In this document: piece by piece, positions 42,102 through 52,548 of the stretch
Numbering within the stretch: position 1 is the first letter of the stretch
Layout of the letters: every line of letters starts with the position of its first letter
Origin: Lachnospiraceae bacterium
GTDB lineage: Bacteria > Bacillota > Clostridia > Lachnospirales > Lachnospiraceae
DNA length: 64,000 nt
Reading direction: 5' to 3'
NCBI GenBank assembly: GCA_029054245.1
Contig: JAIDFQ010000045.1
Coordinates: forward strand, 1-64,000
Made by a program: the position numbers and the translations under genes
The notes under the pieces: model-generated
The model's input: the letters and a program-made list of their open reading frames with translations, nothing else
Told to the model about the DNA's origin: nothing
Databases searched by the model: none

Positions 42102-45100
42102 ATGAAACAAAAAATGGAAAAAGCGATCTCTACAATAAGAGAAAAAACAAGGAGAAAAGGATTCATAAGAAAAGCGGTTGGTCTCGTACTGGCTGCTTTA
42201 ATGATACTGGAAGCGCCTTCGTGGAGCGGTTTTATAGAATTGGCGCTTGCGCATGAAGACAAGGTAGGATCCGGGCGTTGCATTTATGTCGATACATCTC
42301 TAATCGGAGCTGACTCGGATGTGATGGAGAGCGGCATCGGGGCATACTTATATGATCGCGAGGGTAATACATATTCTGATGCGCCTGTTCTTATGGAGAA
42401 GGTGGATGGAAAAAGAAATATCTATCAGCTTGTCCTTGACGATTACTATACATATGTAGAGTTCACAAAAGGCACAGATTTGAATACTGGCACGAAGACA
42501 GAGCAATTGGCAATCGACTGGAGTCTCGGAGCTCCTTGCTATATGTTCAATAGTGAGGCGCTTTCTGACGGGGGGCGTTTTTATGGTCTCTATACCATTT
42601 ACTTTGATTTAAACGGCGCTTCAGGAGCAGGTGCATTTGCAGATAACGGTGTAGGCATTTACGCGTATAATTCTTCCAATGAAGATAGATATACAGCTGT
42701 CCCTGTGGCTATGAAAGCTTCGGACAAAGGTGACGGCGTTTATGAATACAGCTTTGATAGACCTTATGAATGCATTGCTTTCATGGGCGGTTATGGCAGC
42801 TGGAATTATGAAGTGGCTACAACACCAGTTTATATGGAGTGGAATTACAGCGCACCATGCTTCTTCCTTGAACAAGTGGATGGATTTGAATCCACTGGCT
42901 TATGGAGAAATCTCAGGTATGTGGTTTATTTTGATGCATCTGACATTAAAGAGGATGAAGCTTTTATAGAAAATGGTGTTTACTTATATGCCTTTAACGA
43001 TTCGGATGATAAATTAAGTGAAAATCCGGTTAAAATGGTTGCCTCAAGTGCAGGTGATTATATTTATGAATATACGATGGAAAGACCTTATGAAAATCTT
43101 CAGTTCATATTAGGCGATTCTCTGGATGCAGAGGTGGCATCAGAGGTTCTTACAAATGACTGGATGGAATATGCGGAGCCTTGCTATAAGATGACGCTGG
43201 ATAGAAAAGAAATCATAAAGGCGAGTCCGTCCGCAAGTCCGAGCATGACACCGAGTGCAAGCCCGTCCGGTAGTCCTAGCGCATCACCTTTGGCAGATGC
43301 TTCGGCAAGTCCGTCCGGCAGTCCTAGCACGACACCTAGCACAATGCCTTCAGGCAGTCCGTCCGGCAGTCCTAGCACAACGCCTGGCATGAATGCTTCG
43401 ATGAGCCCGAGCGCAACGCCGAGCAGCAAGCCAAGTGTAAGCCCGAGTGCAACGCCGGGAGCAACACCTTCAGCGAACCCGGGAGCAACACCTTCGGCAG
43501 GTCCGACAGAAGCGCCTACACAGGCACCTACAGAGATGCCGACAATTCAGCCGACAGAGGCGCCGACAACAGAGCCTACGGCAGAGCCGGCTCCAGATCC
43601 GACACCAGAACCGGTTGTGACACCAGAACCAGAACCGACGCCAGAAGAGGGTTCTACTGATGAAACGAATCCGGATTCGGGAAATACGGATGAACAGCCG
43701 GGTGAGGAAGAAGGCAGCTCAAATGATGAATCACAGGACGATTCTGGTGATGAACCGCAGGAAGCGGAGCAGGCACGGATTATGAGCATAAAGGTACCAG
43801 CTGTCTTTGATGATTTAACAGTAGTCCAGGAATCTTATGCAATGACTTGGGTTGGAACAGAGCCTGGAACAGACAATGATGAAGCTGACACGATAGAGAA
43901 TGATAGCACAGACGATTCGGGCAATGTAGATGATTCGGACAATACGGAAGTACCAGGGACACCGGATGATTCGTCGGAGGTGGAAAATCCGACAACGCCG
44001 GATGAGAACCCGGTGGTTCCCGAGTCTCCGGCAGAGCCGACAAATACACCGGACGAAAATCCTACATCTGCTCCAGATGTAGATGCAGAACCTACCGCTG
44101 TTCCTGATATGGGAGATGGAACAGGAGAGATGCCTGATCCTTCAGGTGACCCCGGCATGGCTAGTGCATCTCCCTCAGCTACACCGGAAGGTGGAGAAGA
44201 TGAACCGGTGGTTGAGACCACGATGTCGCTGTTATCCAGTACAGGCGCTACAATGCTGTTCCGCAGCGCTGGAGCGTTAAGAATTGGAAATGGAAAGGTT
44301 AAGACAATTTATTTTGATACATCAAGTATAAGTTGGACTAGTGGTGATAATTGGGGAACCAATAGCAATAATCAAATGTATATTTTCCTTTTTGGCAGTA
44401 GCAACTGGAGCGTGACGAAAAAGATGCAGCTTTCTCAAAGGGAAAGCATTGTGACCTCAACGCCAAAAGGAAAATTATGGGAATACACGCTTACTGAAGA
44501 AGAGGCGGAGAAGGCTACAACAGTAATATTTTTGCCACAGGAAGGATTTGTAACGAACGCAAATTGGCAGCAAACGATTGATGTAGGACTTTATACAGGC
44601 ACATTGGCATCGACAGAAGGCTCCTATCCTTGTTACTCACTTGATGGAGGAAATCAGGATGCAACTAAAAAAAGAATAGTTAAATATTGGGGAGATTTAG
44701 GCCCATTATCCCAAGCTGGAAAGTCTGTTTACTTCTACGATATGACGTTGCAGTTGAAAGCAGAAGACATTGTGGCAAGGTTTGGGGGAGAAGGACTTTC
44801 GGAAACAGAGGTGTTAAGAGGTTCCGATGGAGGATATGAAATACCTGCGGATGTGGTTTTGCTTGATCAGCCTTATTCTACGGTGGCATTCTATGATGCA
44901 AATGGCAATCAGATAGGAGAAACCTATAATTTATTTAATAAGAGCTCAGATGGAATTAAGGGAGTTACTTATGATGAAGAGCTCATGAACACCTTTTACT
45001 ATGGCGCTACCGAAAAAGTGGACGGAACAAAAATCAGCGCTTGGGGTGCAAGACCGTCTGAATCAGTGGTAAATCTGGCAGGCAGGAAGCTTTATTTTGA

Positions 45101-48100
45101 TAAGTTGTATTTTAAAGTTACCAAAACAACAGAAGCAGCAGTTAGCATAGATGACGAAAATGGTGCGTACAGCGTAAATGCAATAAACGTCATGGATGGA
45201 ATGGAAGGAGAAGCAGCAAAGGCAGGCGCCCAGTTCCAGATTGGCACGGAAGCACCAATTGCTTTGACGGCAGATGAAAATGATAAGCGGACATACAGCT
45301 ATGTCTTTGATGCTGCTTCCACAGCGACCAGCCAGACCGTTCTTACTTATTTAGATCAGGATGGGACGAAATATCATTTCTTCTGGGATAAATTTGATTT
45401 AGAAGAGAATGGCGCAACCATCACGGATGGAAACAATCTGGTTACCCAGGAGTATGAAGTAGCTAAGGTCTTGGGGCAATATAGGAAAGGCAATACGATT
45501 TATTTTGACGCAACTTTTTCAAAATTATCCTATTATGGATCAGATGGCGCTAAAAATAGCGGAAAAGGTATTCCGGCAAGTGATACAGAACCGGTTTACT
45601 ATCTGGCGACAGGACCTGGCATGCAGACCTTATCCGATGTCATGGTCAAGGCGGAAAAAGAGTCATGGAAAGACGTCTGGAAGGTGGATCTGCCAGAAGG
45701 GTATACACAGATTAAGTTTTTAGCTTATGCCAACGAACAGAATCCCAATGTGCAAAATGGCAATGGCGAAGCAACAAAGCTTATGAATATTCCTACCAAT
45801 ATTGATGATCCCTGTTTTTATGCAGATAACAGTGATTCTGTAATATATGATGGCGGGATGCGTGATGGATATTGGGCAGAGGTTTACAAGACCAGAGATG
45901 CGGAGGCTTATAAAGATAAGGAAATCGTAGATATCAAAACGGGGACGCTCACAAGAGCATCAGATGTTTTTTATGTGGATTCTACCTTTTATGATTATTA
46001 TTCAGACTATGAATTAAACGGCAATAACCGTGATAATTATGGCGGCAGCAATGTTTCCAACCATCGGAACTGGGTGACATTTAGGCAGTTTGATCAGGCA
46101 CTAAGTGATTTTTACGAAGAGAACAGTGCAAGTGTACCGATTTATACCGGACATTTCCAGTGGCCTGGATGGGGTTATTTCCCGTTTAACGCAATGAACG
46201 ATACCCTAAAGTTATATGGATTTGATAATCAGAACTATTTCTATTCTACAAATAACTCAGCAATAAATGCGAGTGGTACGCAAGGGCGTTACAACGCTGC
46301 GGCACAGGGATTGGTTTCTGATACTTTGTCAAATGGAAGTGTGGTCATTAAGGGCGGTTCTGGGCTGCTTCCCCATTTTGATTCGGATTTCCTTGCAGGA
46401 AATAACAGCAAAAATGCGGTGCTTGGCAAAGTGTACGAGAATGTGGCATTCCCTTTCAAGGCAGTAGACCGAGATAATAACGGTATTAAATACTGGACCT
46501 TTGACAGTAAGGATACGACTCTGGCAATGCGGCAGGATTCTTCAACGGGTCAGTATTATCTGCAGGACACGGGACATCAGGGATGGAGCAAGAATGTAAA
46601 TAGTACGGGTACAACGGGCGGAGTTGATGGTGTTTCGACAGAGTATGGCTTCTTCCCGTTTAATGAAACCAGTGCAGCCGCAAGTGGTAAAAATTACAAC
46701 TATGGCTATGGAACAAAGCTGGAGTTTAAGTTCAGACTGACCAAGGATGGTACTGTTTTAGACAGTAACGGCAATCCTGTGCCGATTACCTTTGAGTTTG
46801 CCGGAGATGATGATGTTTGGGTATTCATTGATGGAAAGCTTGCGCTGGATGTAGGTGGAGCTCATGCGCGTGTACAAGGAAAATTAAATTTCAACAATAA
46901 GACAGCTTGGGTGAGTGACACAAAGACCAGTAGCGGTTCTACTTCTCATGGTGAAATTACAACATCTTTTGAAATGATAGGCAGCAATACAGATGAGCAC
47001 ACTTTGACCATGTTCTACATGGAAAGAGGTATGTGGGAGTCTAATATGGCAGTCAGCTTTAACTTCCCGGATGAAAATCAGCTGGCAGTTGAGAAGGAAG
47101 TTGATGTAAGCGGTGTGGATCCGGCTTTCCAGGGATTGTTCGAGGGAGTCAGCCTTTTCTCATTCGTTATCCGCAATCAGGCAACGCATTATGGACCTCA
47201 TGCGGTGGAGACCACTGCTGAAAGCGTAGAAAAAGTATTTAATGATTCCTTTGCAGGTTCAATCAGCAAGGATTCTACAGCCAATATATTTGAAGCCGTG
47301 GGCAGTTATGCCGGAAGGGACGGCGTGGTTCATTGGAGAGCAAAATATGACGAACCCGGCGGAGGATATAGAGATAAGCGATGCGGAATCATTTATCCTG
47401 CCGGCGGCGGAGCAATGGATCTTACAGATGCTAACCGGTATCTGCAGTTTAAGGTTTATTATGACAATAACAGTAATCCTGCAATTAACCACATGTACAT
47501 TGAACTGGTGGATAATACGGGACACAAGATATCGCATACCTTGAATGGTATGACATACGGAACTGTCAATTTAAAGAGGCGCGAGTGGACGACGATAACT
47601 GTGGATCTGCAGAAGTTTGCAGCAGGCGCTACTTTTAACTGGGCAGGCGTGACGGCTGTCAGATTTGGCTACAATTACGAGAGAGATATTTACTTAGATG
47701 ACTTTGTTTTCAAGTCAACTTCGGGAGCAAGTGCGCTGACCGGATTTATAACAAAACAGTATGATATTCCAGATTATGGTTCTGCTACATCAGGCAATCT
47801 GGAATACCCGAAGGGTGCACTTTACACCTTGACAACAGCAGATGGAAATGTATCTTATGGTGTGATTGGATCTGATGGACAGTTTGCACTGGGAGATGGG
47901 GAAAACGTTCTTTTCAGAGACCAGTTTAGACGAGGAAGCTACATCGAACTAAGAGAAATGGTGGATTCAGATGTCTTTGCAACTTCATGGACCATGTATG
48001 AAAATGGTCAGGCAGTGACCAGCATGGGAAGCGGCTCTAAGGTACAAAATGGCAGCATCAGTAATCTCACCGGTGTTACATCAGCAGACAATTTCGTGAA

Positions 48101-49559
48101 TGATGGAAGAACAGAGGTTTATTCCGGTTCAAATGATGCAGAAGGTGTATATCAGGGCAATAGCGGGTATACAAGTACGCACAGACCGGGAGGCAATCCA
48201 GTTTTCGTATTCCGTTCTTATGATGATCCCGATACGGATTCAGGTATGACGAAACTTAGAGTATTGTACAGAAACACAGTGAAGACTGGTTCACTTACCA
48301 TTCGTAAAGAGCGGTCAGAGAGATCAGATGCATTGACAGGAACTTACAGATTTGATATCACATTTACCAATGTGGCAGGTATGGGTCTGGAAAGCGAGCC
48401 AATTGTCAAAACAATTACGCTAAAAGAGAATGAAGAAAGGACGATTACAGGAATCCCAATCAATACGGAGTTTTCCATTACAGAGACACCGTCCGATAAG
48501 TCCTTTATTGAGGATGTGAAAGCAGTAGCTGGTGATGCAATCACCTTTAATCCAGAGACGAAAGTGGTAACAGGACAGATCACTCCCGCTGGAAGTGAGG
48601 TGAAGCTGACATTCGTCAATATGCTAAGACCTGTTATTGATATCCATTTGGAGAAGATTTGGAAAAATGCAGATGGCTCAGACGTAACAGAGGACGAATT
48701 GCCCGAATATCTTACGATTCGTTTACAGAGAAGAGAAAAGGGCTCAAAGGGCGAATGGAATGATGTAATTATCAAAGGTCAGGAATCAGCGGATATCAAG
48801 ATTGGCAATAATCAGGCGAGAACTTGGGAATATGAGTTTAAAGATCTTGACAAATTCGTAGACAATAGGGCTGATGATAAGGTTTTATGGGAATACCGCG
48901 TTGTGGAAGTGAAAGAAGACGGAACCGTAGTGGTAAATGGAGGCGTCTTAAGCAATAAATTCCAGGCAGTCTACTCAGATCCTGTATTTGGGGATGAAAA
49001 TCTAGGCGCTGATGCGGAAGAGTCGTTTGAAACCACGATTACCAATATCCATCTGGTATCACTAAAGGTTAAAAAAGTAGATGGCAGCGGTAAACCGCTG
49101 GGAGGAGTTTCCTTCCAGCTGCAGAAGAAAACGGATGCGGGATGGACTCCTATAGAGGTAACAGTAAATGGTGAGACCACAAATACGATTATAACACCAT
49201 CTGAAGATGAAAATCCGGTAGGAGGTGCAGGTATCATTATATTTGCAAATCTTCCCAGTGGTGAATATCAATTAGTTGAAACAGCGACGGTGCCGGGGCA
49301 TACGCTTCTTGCAAGTCCCATACCGGTGACAATCAATACGAATGGAGAACTCAAGTACATAATTAATGGAAAAGAGCAGACACCAGTGGACAACACGATT
49401 GAGATTACGATTAAGAATGGTCAGAACCTTGTAATGCCTTCAACTGGAGGCAGCGGACCGATTCCGTTTACTGTAGGCGGCTTAAGTATTTGTATGATTG
49501 CCAGCCTTATGTATATAGACAGCATGCGTAAGCGCAGGAAGGAGGGTAAAGCCTCCTGA
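42102..49559 (+). CDS. Giant LPxTG surface adhesin, probable pilus tip protein
   Basis: About 2,485 residues. A signal segment (about 20-50) is followed by three similar units of about 90 residues (about 60-147, 165-254, 273-363), each with an IYFD-type strand and a PC(Y/F) end; at least three further looser copies follow the linkers. A Ser/Pro/Thr linker (about 374-520) and a second acidic linker lie between. A fibro-slime domain (around 1560, GDDDVWVFIDGKLALDVGGA), Cna-B domains (around 2060 and 2180) and a SpaA-type domain (around 2320) lead to the sorting signal MPSTG (2445-2449), helix and basic tail. I start at the ATG after GGGG. Likely role: host or glycan binding at the pilus tip. 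Confidence 0.88.
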   Translation: MKQKMEKAISTIREKTRRKGFIRKAVGLVLAALMILEAPSWSGFIELALAHEDKVGSGRCIYVDTSLIGADSDVMESGIGAYLYDREGNTYSDAPVLMEKVDGKRNIYQLVLDDYYTYVEFTKGTDLNTGTKTEQLAIDWSLGAPCYMFNSEALSDGGRFYGLYTIYFDLNGASGAGAFADNGVGIYAYNSSNEDRYTAVPVAMKASDKGDGVYEYSFDRPYECIAFMGGYGSWNYEVATTPVYMEWNYSAPCFFLEQVDGFESTGLWRNLRYVVYFDASDIKEDEAFIENGVYLYAFNDSDDKLSENPVKMVASSAGDYIYEYTMERPYENLQFILGDSLDAEVASEVLTNDWMEYAEPCYKMTLDRKEIIKASPSASPSMTPSASPSGSPSASPLADASASPSGSPSTTPSTMPSGSPSGSPSTTPGMNASMSPSATPSSKPSVSPSATPGATPSANPGATPSAGPTEAPTQAPTEMPTIQPTEAPTTEPTAEPAPDPTPEPVVTPEPEPTPEEGSTDETNPDSGNTDEQPGEEEGSSNDESQDDSGDEPQEAEQARIMSIKVPAVFDDLTVVQESYAMTWVGTEPGTDNDEADTIENDSTDDSGNVDDSDNTEVPGTPDDSSEVENPTTPDENPVVPESPAEPTNTPDENPTSAPDVDAEPTAVPDMGDGTGEMPDPSGDPGMASASPSATPEGGEDEPVVETTMSLLSSTGATMLFRSAGALRIGNGKVKTIYFDTSSISWTSGDNWGTNSNNQMYIFLFGSSNWSVTKKMQLSQRESIVTSTPKGKLWEYTLTEEEAEKATTVIFLPQEGFVTNANWQQTIDVGLYTGTLASTEGSYPCYSLDGGNQDATKKRIVKYWGDLGPLSQAGKSVYFYDMTLQLKAEDIVARFGGEGLSETEVLRGSDGGYEIPADVVLLDQPYSTVAFYDANGNQIGETYNLFNKSSDGIKGVTYDEELMNTFYYGATEKVDGTKISAWGARPSESVVNLAGRKLYFDKLYFKVTKTTEAAVSIDDENGAYSVNAINVMDGMEGEAAKAGAQFQIGTEAPIALTADENDKRTYSYVFDAASTATSQTVLTYLDQDGTKYHFFWDKFDLEENGATITDGNNLVTQEYEVAKVLGQYRKGNTIYFDATFSKLSYYGSDGAKNSGKGIPASDTEPVYYLATGPGMQTLSDVMVKAEKESWKDVWKVDLPEGYTQIKFLAYANEQNPNVQNGNGEATKLMNIPTNIDDPCFYADNSDSVIYDGGMRDGYWAEVYKTRDAEAYKDKEIVDIKTGTLTRASDVFYVDSTFYDYYSDYELNGNNRDNYGGSNVSNHRNWVTFRQFDQALSDFYEENSASVPIYTGHFQWPGWGYFPFNAMNDTLKLYGFDNQNYFYSTNNSAINASGTQGRYNAAAQGLVSDTLSNGSVVIKGGSGLLPHFDSDFLAGNNSKNAVLGKVYENVAFPFKAVDRDNNGIKYWTFDSKDTTLAMRQDSSTGQYYLQDTGHQGWSKNVNSTGTTGGVDGVSTEYGFFPFNETSAAASGKNYNYGYGTKLEFKFRLTKDGTVLDSNGNPVPITFEFAGDDDVWVFIDGKLALDVGGAHARVQGKLNFNNKTAWVSDTKTSSGSTSHGEITTSFEMIGSNTDEHTLTMFYMERGMWESNMAVSFNFPDENQLAVEKEVDVSGVDPAFQGLFEGVSLFSFVIRNQATHYGPHAVETTAESVEKVFNDSFAGSISKDSTANIFEAVGSYAGRDGVVHWRAKYDEPGGGYRDKRCGIIYPAGGGAMDLTDANRYLQFKVYYDNNSNPAINHMYIELVDNTGHKISHTLNGMTYGTVNLKRREWTTITVDLQKFAAGATFNWAGVTAVRFGYNYERDIYLDDFVFKSTSGASALTGFITKQYDIPDYGSATSGNLEYPKGALYTLTTADGNVSYGVIGSDGQFALGDGENVLFRDQFRRGSYIELREMVDSDVFATSWTMYENGQAVTSMGSGSKVQNGSISNLTGVTSADNFVNDGRTEVYSGSNDAEGVYQGNSGYTSTHRPGGNPVFVFRSYDDPDTDSGMTKLRVLYRNTVKTGSLTIRKERSERSDALTGTYRFDITFTNVAGMGLESEPIVKTITLKENEERTITGIPINTEFSITETPSDKSFIEDVKAVAGDAITFNPETKVVTGQITPAGSEVKLTFVNMLRPVIDIHLEKIWKNADGSDVTEDELPEYLTIRLQRREKGSKGEWNDVIIKGQESADIKIGNNQARTWEYEFKDLDKFVDNRADDKVLWEYRVVEVKEDGTVVVNGGVLSNKFQAVYSDPVFGDENLGADAEESFETTITNIHLVSLKVKKVDGSGKPLGGVSFQLQKKTDAGWTPIEVTVNGETTNTIITPSEDENPVGGAGIIIFANLPSGEYQLVETATVPGHTLLASPIPVTINTNGELKYIINGKEQTPVDNTIEITIKNGQNLVMPSTGGSGPIPFTVGGLSICMIASLMYIDSMRKRRKEGKAS
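43221..43650 (+). repeat. Ser/Pro/Thr-coding low-complexity repeat
   Basis: Tandem, imperfect copies of short units such as AGTCCGTCCGGCAGTCCTAG and ACACCTAGCACA encode a Ser-Pro-Thr-rich stalk of about 140 residues within the adhesin. Such repeats change length easily by slippage or recombination, so stalk length may vary between strains. Confidence 0.8.
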
Positions 49560-49615
49560 GGGAGAGAGAGAAAGTCAAAACAGTAAAAAATCAAAAAAGA
49601 AAGGAATGAGACAAA

Positions 49616-51604
49616 ATGAAGAAATTGAAGAAATTTTTGGCTGGAGTCGTAACTCTGGCAATGGCAATGTCCATGATGACAATCACAGCATTTGCCGCAC
49701 CAACCATTGAAGACTCAAAAGATGGCAGCGCTAGCCTGACAATTCACAAGTATGAGTACAATGGAACAGAAGTAAACAAGGGAACGGGTAGTGAAAGCGA
49801 TACCGTTCCAGCTGATGCAAAGCCATTGGCAGGAGCAGGATTTACAATTTATAAGGTTGTAGATAAAGATGGTATGGATGCTTACTACAGTGCGAATCCC
49901 ACAGCTCTTCCTGGTATCGATACTTATGTTGAAAATGGGAAGATTAAAAATGCTTATGCAGGTAATAAGGTAGGGCAGGAAATAATAACCGGTGCTGATG
50001 GACTTGCAAAATTTGAAAACTTGGAATTAGGTTTTTATGTAGTAATCGAAACAACGAAACCGGCAGCGGTAACGGAAGCAGTAGCTCCGTTCTTGGTATC
50101 CGTTCCTATGACTACGGTAGATGGCGAAGGCTGGCTGTACGACGTACACGTATTCCCTAAAAATGGAACTACGTACGGCGGAGTTACCTTGGAAAAGACA
50201 GGAAAAGATGGTGCAAAATTAGAGGGAGTCACGTTTGTGCTTCAGAAGTATGTAGGAGATCCAAATGATGTAGAAGAGCCTGGTTATTGGATGACGATCA
50301 CAAAGGCATCAGGAGCAGGTGGCGATGATACTGGAGCAGAATTGAATCTTGTTACAAATAAAGAAGGTATTATCAAAGTAGAAGGTCTGTCACAGGGAAC
50401 ATACCGATTTATCGAGACATCCGTAGGAAATAATGACAACTACATTATGGATGGTAAGACAACATATGAGTTTACAGTGACAGATAAAGGAACAGTTATA
50501 TATAACGGCGCTGAAGCATCAGATTCCGTAAAAGTTGCAATTAAGAATGAAAAACCTGACGTTGAAAAACAAGTAGCAGATAAGGATGGAAATTTACAGG
50601 ATCCAGGTAAGGGAGCTGACTATAGTGTCGGTGATAAGGTTCCTTATACCGTAACCATTGATGTACCTGCTAATATTGTAGATCTTAAAACTTTCAAGAT
50701 TACAGATACTCCGACGAACTTGAAAGATGATATAAATACAATTAAGGTGAAATGTGATGCTGCTGATGTGGCAAGCGGAGCATATAAAATAACAGAGTCA
50801 GGCAATGGATTTGTAATGGAATTTACAACTGCGCAGATGGCTGATTATGCGGGCAAAAAGATCGTTGTTACATATGAAGCTACCTTATTAGAAGGAGCAG
50901 TATCTACACCGATAGGAAATGGAAACAAGGCTACACTGGAATATTCAAACAATATATTACCAGAGAATGATCCCCAGAATCCAAATACTGACGAGGAGCC
51001 TAAAACAGACAAGATTGAAGATTCAGCAACTGTATTTACCTTTAAGGTTCAGATTTTAAAGAAGGCAGAGTCAGAGAACGGAAAAGCGCTTCAAGGAGTA
51101 GAATTTGATTTATACAGAGAAGCAAAAGATGGTGAAACAGGCGTGAGTAACGCAGCAGATTTAGGTCTTCCTTCTGGAAAATCATGGGTTAAGGTAAACA
51201 CAGATCCTCTGGTGACAGATGAAAACGGTGAAGTTAGTCAGTCAGGTCTCGCCAATGGAACATATTATCTGGTAGAGTTAAAGACCAATGAGGGATATAA
51301 TTTATTAAAGGCGCCTGTTAAAGTTGAATTGAAGGTTCAGTACACAATAACGACCAAAGACGAGTACACTACAGACGAGAATGGTCAGACAACATTGATA
51401 AAACATGAAGTAGAAAAGGTAGTGTTTGCTGGTGCAACAGATAATGCACAAGGTATTATTGTCAGCACTGTAATCAATAAGCAGGGATTCACGCTTCCTA
51501 GCACCGGTGGTATGGGTACTTTCGTATTCACTTTCGTAGGTATCGCCATGATGGCAGCCGCAGTTATTCTTTTCTTCACATCAAAGAAAAAAGAGGCAAA
51601 GTAA
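49616..51604 (+). CDS. Major pilin, isopeptide-forming SpaA/FimA type
   Basis: The 662-residue protein has a signal peptide (1-28), three or four Ig-like SpaA/FimA domains, and a C-terminal LPSTG (627-631), helix and KKK tail. The pilin motif is HVFPKN with Lys182, the residue that accepts the next subunit's threonine. A domain with VGDKVPYTVTIDVP (about 340) and an E-box (YYLVELKT, near 555) fits intramolecular isopeptide bonds. The ATG follows AAAGGAATGAG. It is expected to form the pilus shaft, polymerised by the class C sortases encoded next. Confidence 0.92.
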   Translation: MKKLKKFLAGVVTLAMAMSMMTITAFAAPTIEDSKDGSASLTIHKYEYNGTEVNKGTGSESDTVPADAKPLAGAGFTIYKVVDKDGMDAYYSANPTALPGIDTYVENGKIKNAYAGNKVGQEIITGADGLAKFENLELGFYVVIETTKPAAVTEAVAPFLVSVPMTTVDGEGWLYDVHVFPKNGTTYGGVTLEKTGKDGAKLEGVTFVLQKYVGDPNDVEEPGYWMTITKASGAGGDDTGAELNLVTNKEGIIKVEGLSQGTYRFIETSVGNNDNYIMDGKTTYEFTVTDKGTVIYNGAEASDSVKVAIKNEKPDVEKQVADKDGNLQDPGKGADYSVGDKVPYTVTIDVPANIVDLKTFKITDTPTNLKDDINTIKVKCDAADVASGAYKITESGNGFVMEFTTAQMADYAGKKIVVTYEATLLEGAVSTPIGNGNKATLEYSNNILPENDPQNPNTDEEPKTDKIEDSATVFTFKVQILKKAESENGKALQGVEFDLYREAKDGETGVSNAADLGLPSGKSWVKVNTDPLVTDENGEVSQSGLANGTYYLVELKTNEGYNLLKAPVKVELKVQYTITTKDEYTTDENGQTTLIKHEVEKVVFAGATDNAQGIIVSTVINKQGFTLPSTGGMGTFVFTFVGIAMMAAAVILFFTSKKKEAK

Positions 51605-51621
51605 GTTAGTAAGGAGCAATT

Positions 51622-52548
51622 GTGGATAAAAAGAGAGCATGGTTTATAGCAATCCTGTTTTTGTCAGGGTTATGCATAACTTTATATCCGTTTGTCAGTA
51701 ACCTGATCGCGCAGTCAAATGCCAGCCGGGCGATTGCCGAGTATGATGAGCACATCGCCCAGATGGATCAGGAAGATATCGATGCTGCAAGGGAGGCTGC
51801 GATGAAGTATAATGAACAGCTCAGCAACGCAGTCACCCTCAGTATCGACCAGGAGGATGAAAGTATAAGCTACCTGGATCTGATTGATGTCGGTGAGAGC
51901 ATTGGCTTCATTGATATCCCTAAGATCGATGTGTATCTGCCAATCTATAATGGCACAAGTGATGAGGTTCTGCAAAAGGGTGTGGGACATCTGGAACAGT
52001 CTTCTTACCCGATTGGCGGGGAGAGCACGCACTCAATCTTGACCGGACACAGAGGTCTGCCCAGCGCGGTACTGTTTACCGATCTTGACAAGCTGGAAGT
52101 GGGGGATTTATTCTACCTGCATGTGCTTGACGAGATACTTGCATACCGTGTGGATCAGGTTAAAATCGTCCTTCCGGAGGAAATTGATGATTTAAAAATT
52201 GTACCGGGAGAAGATCATTGTACATTGGTGACATGTCATCCTTATGCAATCAATACGCACAGAATGCTTGTGCGCGGCGTTCGGACAGAATATGTTCCGG
52301 AAGAAGAGGAAGAACAGCATATTACCTATAGTGAGCTTCAATCAGGTACGCTTACAAAGCGAATCGTGGATGTATGGCCGTGGCTGCTTGTATCACTGGT
52401 GATCATGGCAATAGTGGAAACTGGTATTTTCCTCTTGATTGTAAAGCGAAAGAACCAAAAGAAGGATTCAGAGGAAAAACCCAAAAAGAAAACAAAATTA
52501 AAAAAGCGTCCCCAAAGGAAAAGCAGAAGAAAGGACAATAACGACTGA
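51622..52548 (+). CDS. Class C (pilin-polymerising) sortase
   Basis: The 308-residue enzyme has a membrane segment at each end (about 7-27 and 248-272) and the catalytic residues His143 (TGHRG), Cys205 (TLVTC) and Arg214 (NTHRM), plus the class C segment GHRGLPSAVLFTDLD. No DP(W/F/Y) lid motif is visible before the barrel. The start is a GTG after AAGGAG. It links pilin subunits, joining the threonine of LPSTG to Lys182. It ends with a long basic tail and overlaps the MoxR gene (TGATG). Confidence 0.93.
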   Translation: MDKKRAWFIAILFLSGLCITLYPFVSNLIAQSNASRAIAEYDEHIAQMDQEDIDAAREAAMKYNEQLSNAVTLSIDQEDESISYLDLIDVGESIGFIDIPKIDVYLPIYNGTSDEVLQKGVGHLEQSSYPIGGESTHSILTGHRGLPSAVLFTDLDKLEVGDLFYLHVLDEILAYRVDQVKIVLPEEIDDLKIVPGEDHCTLVTCHPYAINTHRMLVRGVRTEYVPEEEEEQHITYSELQSGTLTKRIVDVWPWLLVSLVIMAIVETGIFLLIVKRKNQKKDSEEKPKKKTKLKKRPQRKSRRKDNND

